Below are positions 54,839-62,963 of a stretch of DNA of 64,000 bases, in pieces. The notes under the pieces are model-generated. The model was given only the letters and a program-made list of their open reading frames with translations, did not search any database and was not told the origin of the DNA. The DNA is from Methylobacter sp. (GTDB taxonomy: Bacteria > Pseudomonadota > Gammaproteobacteria > Methylococcales > Methylomonadaceae), in assembly GCF_030680395.1 (NCBI RefSeq), contig NZ_JAUXVR010000007.1:186001-250000 (forward strand). The letters run 5' to 3'. A program made the translations under genes and the position numbers. Positions within the stretch are counted from its first letter, which is position 1, and the number at the start of each line of letters is the position of its first letter.

Positions 54839-56903
54839 GGTGCTTTCGTTAGATAATCAGCTCTACCGCATTTTGGCAGACCTGTCGGAAGAGTTGGTAT
54901 GGATATCCATAGAGGATAAAGCCGCACTTCCGTCAGTCGTTTCAAAAACCAATTTGGTGAATGCGATTGAGAGGGAGATATTAACGCGCGCTGAAGATCC
55001 TTTTCAAATATTGTCCTTTAGGGTGTTGGAAGACGATTCGTCTGCCAAAGTGATAAGAGATAAAAACTACGAGCTGATTAAACCGATTGTATTAGAGCCG
55101 AGATTTTATGTGCCAAAGGTAAGATCTTCTATTATCAACCGTGTCATTCTAGAGCAAGGAACAACCAAAAAGACGCTTTATTTTCTACTACGCAGATATT
55201 GGCAAAGAGGTCAGACGCCAAATGCTTTAATCCGTGACTACAAAAACTCGGGTGGCAAAGGTAAGGTCCGAGTTGCAAAAAATAAAAAATTGGGGCGCCC
55301 GAGATTACACAGTCCAGGCATAGGGGTCACTGTTAATGCGGGGGTTGAAAAATTGTTCCGAATCGCAATTGATCGGTACCTGCTCACCGAGAAAAAGCAT
55401 TCATTTTCGTATGCTCACCGACGATTTCAGTCTTTATACGCAAATTATTACCCGGATAGTGAAGAATCAGCGATACCGACTAAGTGGCAGATGCTCCATT
55501 TTTTCAAACGCGAATACAGTCAGATAGAGAAAATCCAAAAGCGAAGTAACAAAATCGAATATAAAAAAGATGTTCAGCCTCTAAATGGAACCGCGAATAT
55601 TCAGACGCTGGGACCCGGGTCTCGGTTCGAAATTGACGCTACGATCGCAGACATTTATTTGGTTTCGGATAGCGATCGGAAAAACATCGTGGGCAGACCT
55701 ATCGTTTATATTGTTATTGATGTATTTAGCCGCATGATTGCCGGTTTGTACATAGGCTTCGAAAACCCTTCTTATGCCGCAGCCATGCAAGCGTTAGCAA
55801 TGGCATTGACAGATAAGGTGGCCTATTGCAAACAATATGATTTCGATATTGAGGCACCAGATTGGCCGGCCACAGGTTTGCCTGACGCAGTTCTAGCGGA
55901 TCGAGGCGAATTATTGGGTCATCAGATTGAATCACTGGAGCGCAGTTTTTCTGTTCGTATCGAAAATACACCCCCTTATCGAGGCGATGCTAAAGGCGTG
56001 GTGGAGCGCTATTTTCGAACGGTTCAAGCGGATTTCAAACCGTTTGCACCTGGCGTCGTTACAGAAAATAAGGTTAAAAAAAGGGGAGGCCGCGACTATC
56101 GATTGGATGCAGTGCTGACAGTTCGTGAGTTCAATGAAATAATTCTCGAATCTGTGCTTTTTCACAACCGTTTTCACGTGCTAAAAAAATATGATCGAAG
56201 TATAGATATGCCTGCCGATTTGGAGATGACGCCTTTGTCGTTATGGAACTGGGGCGTACAACATAGAACTGGACGGTTACGTACTGCCTCGGAAGATGCA
56301 TTAAGAGTGAGTTTATTTCCTCGGGTAAAAGGCACATTATCCGAATTAGGGCTTTGCGTTTTTGGTCTCTATTACACATCGCAAGAAATACTCAAGCAGG
56401 GTTGGCTGCATCGCGGTAAAGGTATATCGAAACCGGAAGCTTTCGAGGTGGCTTATGATCCTGCTGTTGCTGATGTTGTTTATCTGCTGCCCACGAAAAA
56501 CAGTATCGAGTATTGGCTCTGCAGTCTTACCGATCGATCACGAGAGTTTAGGGAATGTTCTTTTTGGGATGTTTGGCAAATACAAGCTATTCAGAAGTCG
56601 ACTATCGCAAAAAGTAAGTTGGTTGCCGACGTAAAAAAACGTGAGCTTGAAGATAGGATTGCTGAAAAAATTAAAAATGCTCAAATACAGGCGCCTGAAA
56701 CGGATACACTGTCGAAGTCAGAACGAATTACTGCCATTCGTAAGAATCGGCAACAGGCTAAGGACCAAGAGCGACAAACAGCAAAGGACTTACAACAACA
56801 GTCCAGTAAAGAAAAGAAATCTGCGAATATTATTCCCTTGACTCAACAGCCGGACGATTATAGTTATCCAGATTTTATCGACGAGCTTTTTGGAGATGAC
56901 TGA
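54822..56903 (+). CDS. tnsB: TnsB, DDE transposase subunit of Tn7
   Basis: A 693-residue transposase that binds the ends and performs 3' cleavage and joining. Catalytic residues are D272 (FEIDATIAD), D360 (VLADRGELLG) and E395 (GVVERYFRTVQ), one off the Tn7 numbers. N-terminal DNA-binding domains precede the RNase H core, and the Lys/Gln-rich C-terminal tail (EDRIAEKIKNAQIQAP onwards) is the TnsC-interacting type. The start is GTG 54822 inside tnsA. The stop TGA overlaps the tnsC ATG. Confidence 0.96.
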   Translation: MFRINEVLSLDNQLYRILADLSEELVWISIEDKAALPSVVSKTNLVNAIEREILTRAEDPFQILSFRVLEDDSSAKVIRDKNYELIKPIVLEPRFYVPKVRSSIINRVILEQGTTKKTLYFLLRRYWQRGQTPNALIRDYKNSGGKGKVRVAKNKKLGRPRLHSPGIGVTVNAGVEKLFRIAIDRYLLTEKKHSFSYAHRRFQSLYANYYPDSEESAIPTKWQMLHFFKREYSQIEKIQKRSNKIEYKKDVQPLNGTANIQTLGPGSRFEIDATIADIYLVSDSDRKNIVGRPIVYIVIDVFSRMIAGLYIGFENPSYAAAMQALAMALTDKVAYCKQYDFDIEAPDWPATGLPDAVLADRGELLGHQIESLERSFSVRIENTPPYRGDAKGVVERYFRTVQADFKPFAPGVVTENKVKKRGGRDYRLDAVLTVREFNEIILESVLFHNRFHVLKKYDRSIDMPADLEMTPLSLWNWGVQHRTGRLRTASEDALRVSLFPRVKGTLSELGLCVFGLYYTSQEILKQGWLHRGKGISKPEAFEVAYDPAVADVVYLLPTKNSIEYWLCSLTDRSREFRECSFWDVWQIQAIQKSTIAKSKLVADVKKRELEDRIAEKIKNAQIQAPETDTLSKSERITAIRKNRQQAKDQERQTAKDLQQQSSKEKKSANIIPLTQQPDDYSYPDFIDELFGDD

Positions 56904-58561
56904 TGGGGTTACCCACTAATATGGCTAATGCCATTTATCGTGATCCAGGTGTCGAACATTATCGTGGCAATCCTTTGATAGAGGCTCTACCACCGATCAT
57001 GACTACCAAGCAAATAAAACAAGCTTTGAGTGGTTCAATCAAGTTCGATCTTGGCGATATTTATACCGATGGTACTCACCGTGTTCACATCATCTCGCAA
57101 TTGTTGGATGATTTTTTCCAGCCCTTAGCGAATCATCTGCAACTCGAGTCCAAAATATCCATCATGATACGGCAAGGGTATGTTGGGCGAAATTTGGGGG
57201 ATGGATCGCTCAATACCCATTTGCAGAATGGCTACGAGCGGGTGATGACTGGCGAATTAGAGGTATTTCGATTTGAACATGTCAGATCCACTGCTCGTAG
57301 CCTTTCATTAATCGGATGTTCGGGATCTGGAAAAAGCAGTACGCTTAATCGCATTCTAGCCACCTATCCGCAGGTAATTTTCCACGAAAAATATAATTTC
57401 ACCCAAATTGTTTATCTGAAATTAGATTGCCCGCTCGATGGGTCGCTCAAGAATCTATGCAATCATTTTTTTCGGGCTGTTGATATAGCATTAAATACAG
57501 ATTATGAGAAAAAGTATGCATTGAAACGTCATACTGTCGAGACGTTGATGGCTTTAATGAGTCAGATTGCTAATGTCCACTCTATTGGAGTGTTGGCCAT
57601 CGACGAAATTCAGCATCTGAGTACAAGCAAATCCGGTGGTATAGAGAAAATGCTGAATTTCTTCGTCACCCTGGTGAATGTGATCGGTTTGCCGGTCGTC
57701 ATGGTCGGTACGCCCAAAGCGAGAGCTATTTTTGAGATGGATTTGCGGTCCGCCAGACGCAGTGCTGGTTTTGGTTCATTGTTTTGGGAGCCTATGAAAG
57801 CGCCCAGTCCTAATGCCGACAAAGATCAAATCAAGAAGGCTGAATGGGGAGCGTTTACCGATAAGCTGTGGCAATACCAATGGTTGCAAAAGCGTGATGA
57901 AGTACTGACGGAAGAAATGCGTAACTGCTGGTACGACTTATCTCAGGGTGTATTGGATATTGTCGTAAAGCTGTTTGTACTCGCGCAATTGCGGGCTATT
58001 GTTACTCGCACCGAGCGAGTTACGCCTAAATTGATGAAGAAGGTTTACGATGATGAGTTGAAGCCAGTCCATCCCATGCTTGCTGCGCTAAGGTCTGGAG
58101 ATCCGGAGATGATTGTTAAATATTCGGATTTAAGCATTCCTGATATTGACAAAAAGATACTCGAGTTGAGTGCCAAAATTGATTCGGTGCAGGCCGGTGC
58201 TGAATTACAGCGATATAGCAGTAACGAACAAGCCATGCGACTATATAATTTATTGGTTGCAATGGATTGTGACTCTGATCTAATCGAACCTCTGATAGAA
58301 AGGGCTTTCAGTTTATACCCTAAAATTTCAGTTAGAGAGCTTATGCCAATTGTTCTGGAATGGTATGGTCTTGAAGAAAAAGAGCCTAAGAAGCCGCAAA
58401 ACAAGCCAACGGTTATTAAACCGCCGGAGTGGCACACGTTGGACTCCGGTGATCTCAGGTTCAAATTTTCTCAATGTGGGAAGGGACAATCGGTCTATCA
58501 TGAGCTTAAGCGTTCTGAAGTAATTTTCGATGTCGTCTTTTGGCTGAGAAATGCGAGTTAA
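56903..58561 (+). CDS. tnsC: TnsC, AAA+ regulator of Tn7 transposition
   Basis: A 552-residue ATPase that connects the TnsD or TnsE target selectors to TnsAB and gives target immunity. Walker A is GCSGSGKS at residues 138-145, and Walker B is LAIDEIQHL with D234 and E235. It starts MGLPTNMANAIYRDPGVEHY and shares NPLIEALPP and YVGRNLGDGS-type blocks with Tn7 TnsC. Its start overlaps the tnsB stop. Confidence 0.96.
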   Translation: MGLPTNMANAIYRDPGVEHYRGNPLIEALPPIMTTKQIKQALSGSIKFDLGDIYTDGTHRVHIISQLLDDFFQPLANHLQLESKISIMIRQGYVGRNLGDGSLNTHLQNGYERVMTGELEVFRFEHVRSTARSLSLIGCSGSGKSSTLNRILATYPQVIFHEKYNFTQIVYLKLDCPLDGSLKNLCNHFFRAVDIALNTDYEKKYALKRHTVETLMALMSQIANVHSIGVLAIDEIQHLSTSKSGGIEKMLNFFVTLVNVIGLPVVMVGTPKARAIFEMDLRSARRSAGFGSLFWEPMKAPSPNADKDQIKKAEWGAFTDKLWQYQWLQKRDEVLTEEMRNCWYDLSQGVLDIVVKLFVLAQLRAIVTRTERVTPKLMKKVYDDELKPVHPMLAALRSGDPEMIVKYSDLSIPDIDKKILELSAKIDSVQAGAELQRYSSNEQAMRLYNLLVAMDCDSDLIEPLIERAFSLYPKISVRELMPIVLEWYGLEEKEPKKPQNKPTVIKPPEWHTLDSGDLRFKFSQCGKGQSVYHELKRSEVIFDVVFWLRNAS

Positions 58562-58563
58562 AC

Positions 58564-60072
58564 ATGCTCAACTTTCCGCTACCTTATAAGGATGAGCTGA
58601 TTTACAGTGTGGTAGCAAGAGCCGGAACACATATGGGAATCACTAGCCCAAAACAGCTGCTGGATACTGTTTTCGGAAGCCGATTGGTAATCGCGACGGT
58701 GGATTTGCCGAATCATCTTGATAGGCTTCGCAGTTTATATCAACCAAGTTTGGGGTATAGCGTCGAAAAATTAGCGTATGAGCATACCTTGTTTCCAGTT
58801 TATTCACCGTTCACCACCGAATGTCATCGAGAACAATGTTTGCAAAAAATGGCTGGAAACTCCCGTGGCGCTATTCATCTAATGCTGGGTGTGGCGGCGT
58901 CAAGACTCAAACAGCCGAAGTATTTGCGCTACTGTCCACTATGTTTACAACGACAGTTAATTGATCATGGTGAATATTACTGGAAGCGGCAGTGGCAAGT
59001 CGTTGGTGCCGACTGTTGTTTAGAACATGGCCATTTGAACGAAGCTAGCATTAATCGACACGAGTATCATCGCCACCAATTTTTTGCGGCGTCACCTTCA
59101 ATTTGCCCCATTTCTTCGCAGCGTCGGGCAGAGCCGTCAGCCATTAAAGTTGCACGGCAGGTTAATCGCCTATTACATCATTACAATAAAAGTGCTGCAT
59201 CCTTCGCGCAATGGGGTCTTTACTATCGCCAATTGGGCGGTAAAGCGAGTTGCCTAGCGGGGCGGAATATTCGACATGAAGCAGTCCGAGAGCGGGTATT
59301 GGCTCGTTGGCCTGTGAGTTGGCTGAATGAGCATGGATTAACGATCCCCGAAACAGACACTTCCTGGTTGCGTGCCATTTTTCGAAAACACCGAAAATCG
59401 TTCAGTTATCTCGAACATATCGTGGCGTTGGATAGCTTGTTGCCGGATAGCTGGCAAATAGATGATGTGCTAGCTGAAGTTATATCGATAAGGACTAGCC
59501 GGTATTTGCCGAATACCGATATGCCAATTTCTGACGAACATATAACCGAGCAACTAGCCGATAAAAGAGCGCAATGGTTGGCATTGATTAAAGGAGAGAA
59601 TATCAAACGCGTACGATTGAAAAACGGAGCGCTGTATGCTTGGCTATATCGCCATGATAGAGTATGGCTTTTATCTATGAATCGCCAGTTTTACTTGCCA
59701 GCGGTTAGACAAAATCATCGTGTCGATTGGCGACAGCGAGATCTTTGCACCTGCCGGCAGCTGATCAAAATTCGCAATGCCTGTAAATCTTTACTTAATT
59801 GTCCTAGGCGGTCGAGAAACTGGTATTTATCGAAGCTCGACAAGAGCGCTACAGTTGAGAAAAACATTCGAAAGATGCCGTTATCAGCATCGTTTTTTAA
59901 AAGGCATTGCGAAGAGGTTTCAGATTATCAAATTCGTCGTCTGAACTTGGCATTACAATGCCTTGGGACGGAGTGTAATCAGAAATGGCGGTTGCTGAGG
60001 TTTGCGGGATTAAGCGAAGAGCGCTTGTCGCATGAAGCTAGAAGTTGGTTGGATAACATATTGGAGAACTAA
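58564..60072 (+). CDS. tnsD: TnsD/TniQ, attTn7-recognising target selector
   Basis: A 502-residue TniQ-family protein that binds the 3' end of glmS and recruits TnsC. It opens LNFPLPYKDELIYSVVARAG. A CCCH zinc finger is formed by C124, C127, C152 and H155 (YCPLC and CCLEHG), the same numbers as reported for E. coli TnsD. That supports ATG 58564 over an in-frame TTG at 58540. The element's position after glmS is direct evidence that this protein (or its ancestor) used attTn7. Confidence 0.95.
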   Translation: MLNFPLPYKDELIYSVVARAGTHMGITSPKQLLDTVFGSRLVIATVDLPNHLDRLRSLYQPSLGYSVEKLAYEHTLFPVYSPFTTECHREQCLQKMAGNSRGAIHLMLGVAASRLKQPKYLRYCPLCLQRQLIDHGEYYWKRQWQVVGADCCLEHGHLNEASINRHEYHRHQFFAASPSICPISSQRRAEPSAIKVARQVNRLLHHYNKSAASFAQWGLYYRQLGGKASCLAGRNIRHEAVRERVLARWPVSWLNEHGLTIPETDTSWLRAIFRKHRKSFSYLEHIVALDSLLPDSWQIDDVLAEVISIRTSRYLPNTDMPISDEHITEQLADKRAQWLALIKGENIKRVRLKNGALYAWLYRHDRVWLLSMNRQFYLPAVRQNHRVDWRQRDLCTCRQLIKIRNACKSLLNCPRRSRNWYLSKLDKSATVEKNIRKMPLSASFFKRHCEEVSDYQIRRLNLALQCLGTECNQKWRLLRFAGLSEERLSHEARSWLDNILEN

Positions 60073-60075
60073 TTG

Positions 60076-61677
60076 ATGGGGAACATTCATTTTGACGGAT
60101 TGTCCGGCGATACTAAAATCCTGTCCGTCGGTTCGCTATTCAGAAAACTGAATGGCTCTCAGTGGGGAATCAATTTAGATTTTTCTCCCTCGCAAAATAA
60201 AACATCGTTGGGACTGTCCAACGCACCTGTTTTAGCTCGAAGGCGTGTTTTGAATCCATCGGCTGAAACGAAACCGGCGGGGTATCCTCTTTCCTTTACC
60301 ATTGCGGACACCGAACACTGGCAGAACAAAATACTGGAAGATTATCCAATCCCAAAGGCTGTGGGAACCGTGGAGAGAAAAGAGTGGTGCTTTTATTTTC
60401 TGACGGACAAAGGCGTGCAGATTTTTCTTCCCCAGTTTGAGCTGGCTCGTGCTTTGTTTTTTCATAATGCCTATTTATCTCGCACGGCGTTGGAACCGGA
60501 TTGCCTTAACGCTGAATTCGATATCCAAAGGTTCAACTCGGCGGCAGCTCGGATTAATATCCTTCCGTCATCCGGCTATTCGCCCAACTTGCTGAATGAC
60601 TATGGATCCCGGCGACTGTTAAGCTGGCTGCTGATGGACCAAGATGCTAGAGCCTCATTCGAAAGCATTGGGATATACCAGAAGCTGAATGGGTATGATA
60701 AAAACGGTTATCGCTCCTGGCATTTTCAATTTGAACCGCCCAAACTGTTTGGTGCCCAATTCGAGGTCAGAGGACACTTCGACCGAGAGCAGAAATGTAT
60801 GTTCGTCTACGAAATCGCCGGTATCCGTGATATTAAAGCGGATATTCCTGAGGTAGTTGAAATCTACCATCCGGATTTCAAGGAAAGCGTTCGTGGTCAA
60901 GGAACAGGTGGAGCGAGGTCTTTTTCCGAAAGACCGCCTGAACACACGGTTCATGATGACGCGGAAGCCAATGCCGACCATCACCCCGTACCGTTATCTG
61001 TGCCGTCCGTTGTTTTTGAATTTGCAAAAGCGTTCGAGGCACGTAAGGTGGCAAACAAGAAGCAACAAGCCGCTTCAGGTAAAGCAGACCAAGAGGCTGG
61101 CAATACGGCGTCCAACCACGTTAGCGTCGACGAGATGACCGTTTTCGGCGATTTTCCTGGTGCCGATTGGGACACAGTAGTGGACGAAACTGATGATGTG
61201 CATCTTTATGCCAATAAATTTGAATGCTTTCAAAACATGTTAAATGAGCTTAGCGCTCGATATGGATGGGTTATAGAATCAAAGCAGCTCAGAAAACTAC
61301 CACAGCTGTCGCGTTGTAAAAAGCATCTTCTGAACAATGGCGACCCTAGATGTATGGCCGTCGTTAAGCTTATATCCAAGAGTAAGTCTTACCATATCCT
61401 TGAAGTGGATACTTCGGACGCTAGGAATTTACTATCGACACAAATATTACGGTTCAAGTCGCAACACAAGTTGGAGGACCAACTGCAGAGGTTGGAAATA
61501 AAACTATTGAAAGGCTCATTACGTTGGCCAAACAGTTTATTGGCGGAGCTGTGTGGCGAAGATGGCGTCGTAGGTGTGCCCCACCCCAAAACCGATTCGG
61601 CGGATAAAGGCTGCTTAAGGCCTGATTCCATATCGCATTGGGCAGCAAGGATTCATGCTAGGCTTATTGCGATGTAG
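60076..61677 (+). CDS. tnsE: TnsE, replication/plasmid-targeting protein of Tn7
   Basis: A 533-residue protein matching TnsE in length (538 in Tn7), position and start (MGNIHFDGLSGDTKILSVGS). The central part has FQFEPPKLFGAQFEVRGHFD and EVVEIYHPDF. The C-terminal domain ends with YHILEVDTSDARNLLSTQIL and ISHWAARIHARLIAM. TnsE directs insertion into replicating DNA, with preference for conjugal plasmids, by contacting the sliding clamp. ATG 60076 lies three bases after the tnsD stop. It appears intact. Confidence 0.9.
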   Translation: MGNIHFDGLSGDTKILSVGSLFRKLNGSQWGINLDFSPSQNKTSLGLSNAPVLARRRVLNPSAETKPAGYPLSFTIADTEHWQNKILEDYPIPKAVGTVERKEWCFYFLTDKGVQIFLPQFELARALFFHNAYLSRTALEPDCLNAEFDIQRFNSAAARINILPSSGYSPNLLNDYGSRRLLSWLLMDQDARASFESIGIYQKLNGYDKNGYRSWHFQFEPPKLFGAQFEVRGHFDREQKCMFVYEIAGIRDIKADIPEVVEIYHPDFKESVRGQGTGGARSFSERPPEHTVHDDAEANADHHPVPLSVPSVVFEFAKAFEARKVANKKQQAASGKADQEAGNTASNHVSVDEMTVFGDFPGADWDTVVDETDDVHLYANKFECFQNMLNELSARYGWVIESKQLRKLPQLSRCKKHLLNNGDPRCMAVVKLISKSKSYHILEVDTSDARNLLSTQILRFKSQHKLEDQLQRLEIKLLKGSLRWPNSLLAELCGEDGVVGVPHPKTDSADKGCLRPDSISHWAARIHARLIAM

Positions 61678-61744
61678 TATTGTAAGTTGATTAAATCAAA
61701 TTGAGATGTGGTTTGGTATTTTGTCTCGTAAGGTTTTGAAAAAC

Positions 61745-62077
61745 ATGAGCTTTATCAGCGAAGAGGAATTAAAAGATGTTATTGAGACTTTTATTAAGCG
61801 ACACAATCAAATGGCTAAACCACTTGTGGCTCCGACGCGAAAGCCATTGTTAGCCAAATTTGATATGGTTTTGAAAGGTTTGAAAATCAAGGTCGACTTT
61901 CCTTTGTTAGCATTGTCAGTAATTCGTACCCTGGATCAAATCGTCGAGTGGCGTGGTCAACCGACTGTTCTCCTGCAACAATGGACAGAAATACTGCAGC
62001 TCCGATTTTCGCGATTGGGGTGGGGGATGCAACGGGGCATGTGTATTGAGCGCATCCTAACGGGTAAATCATATTAA
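61745..62077 (+). CDS. Unrecognised 110-residue protein, first cargo gene after tnsE
   Basis: Start ATG 61745 (MSFISEEELKDVIETFIKRH) follows TAAGG at a usable distance; the frame is open back to 61706. It is predicted to be mostly alpha-helical, with KPLVAPTRKPLLAKFDMVL and FPLLALSVIRTLDQIVEW, and a basic C-terminus (WGMQRGMCIERILTGKSY). No domain is recognised. Being 67 bp after tnsE on the same strand, it could be an accessory transposition gene or the first cargo gene. Confidence 0.6.
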   Translation: MSFISEEELKDVIETFIKRHNQMAKPLVAPTRKPLLAKFDMVLKGLKIKVDFPLLALSVIRTLDQIVEWRGQPTVLLQQWTEILQLRFSRLGWGMQRGMCIERILTGKSY

Positions 62078-62136
62078 AACGCCTATTTTAAACACTAGAG
62101 ACGAACCATTTGCTATAATCGCTCGGCGTAGTATTT

Positions 62137-62348
62137 GCTTGAGTCGATTCAGTAGGTTCAGGATTGCCAACCTGCTGGTTATAGTCACAAGCATCAAGCT
62201 CAAAGAAATTAGCCTTGGCTGTTTAAGCTCTACTTCTGAGCTTGGTTAAAAAAGGGCGATTGCCCCATGTGAGATTGAAATAAGCGGCTGCTTTTAAGAG
62301 CCGACTCTGGGCGCGAATACGCAGTAACGGCTCTACTCTCAATTTCAA
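62137..62348. ncRNA. Candidate structured RNA or repeat-rich leader in Tn7 cargo
   Basis: The gap 62078-62375 has no gene but is dense in stems. A closing helix GCTTGA (62137-62142) / TCAAGC (62194-62199) encloses a 7-bp stem 62152-62158 / 62169-62175. Hairpins AAGCTC/GAGCTT (62225-62243) and GGGC/GCCC (62254-62265) follow. A nested pair TTGAAAT / ATTTCAA (62275-62281, 62342-62348) around AGAGCCG / CGGCTCT (62297-62303, 62328-62334) closes the set. A TATAAT lies at 62114-62119. On the minus strand the GGGC/GCCC hairpin followed by six T looks like a terminator, so the transcribed strand is undecided. No RNA family is recognised. Confidence 0.4.
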
Positions 62349-62375
62349 CAGACTGATACAAACATATCTTCAAAT

Positions 62376-62963
62376 ATGACTGCGACAAACACACCTTGCG
62401 CCAACTCCGAAAAAAAAATAGGCATCTTCCAAGTTTTTGGTTACGCGAAAGATGAAAAGACGGTTTTTTTGTTGGCAGATATTGCCTTAGGAACCTCTGC
62501 ATTATGGCTCCCTCTGCTGCTAGGCACCATTTTTTATACCAAGACTACTTTTTGCGCTGAATTAGTAAAACTCTTGGATGCCGGAAGCGGCTACACCTTT
62601 GCATTACCTTTCTTAGCCACTTCAAGTTCATTTCTGTACCTTGAGCGAAGAAAGAGAAATGTGAATGACCTTAGAAGTAGAGTAGCACCAAGCATTCTCA
62701 CAGAGTGCATTGTGCTCGCCATTCTTGGTCTCATATTCGCAGGAGCTCACTTTACCGCCTTAATATTTGACAAGGACGCTGGCAGTTTCATTTTGAACTA
62801 CATCCAATTTTCGTTTGTTGTCGCCACGATATTTACGGGCATACAGCTCTTTTGTTTAAGAAACATAAATAAGTTGCCTGACGAATTAACGAAATACAGA
62901 TCAGGAGAGCAGGAAAAAGCAGCTCAAATTCGAAACCAAGCAAAGCAAAATGATTCTTTCTGA
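62376..62963 (+). CDS. Four-helix membrane protein in Tn7 cargo, unknown function
   Basis: A 195-residue protein with predicted membrane helices at about residues 29-53 (LLADIALGTSALWLPLLLG region), 72-89, 108-131 (ILTECIVLAILGLIFAGAHF) and 138-160. The tail is charged and cytoplasmic (LPDELTKYRSGEQEKAAQIR). A basic loop (YLERRKRNVNDLRSR) lies after helix 2. No family is recognised. Its last codons overlap the candidate start of the DGQHR gene (ATG 62950), indicating coupled translation. Small membrane proteins paired with a cytosolic partner are common in defence systems, but that role is inference. Confidence 0.7.
   Translation: MTATNTPCANSEKKIGIFQVFGYAKDEKTVFLLADIALGTSALWLPLLLGTIFYTKTTFCAELVKLLDAGSGYTFALPFLATSSSFLYLERRKRNVNDLRSRVAPSILTECIVLAILGLIFAGAHFTALIFDKDAGSFILNYIQFSFVVATIFTGIQLFCLRNINKLPDELTKYRSGEQEKAAQIRNQAKQNDSF

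Noticed and set aside
62078-62375. Retron msr-msd RNA or Tn7 left end in the cargo gap
   Set aside because: No reverse transcriptase gene is in the window, and neither a terminal ACA/TGT with TnsB-type repeats nor a second ACAAG junction was found there.
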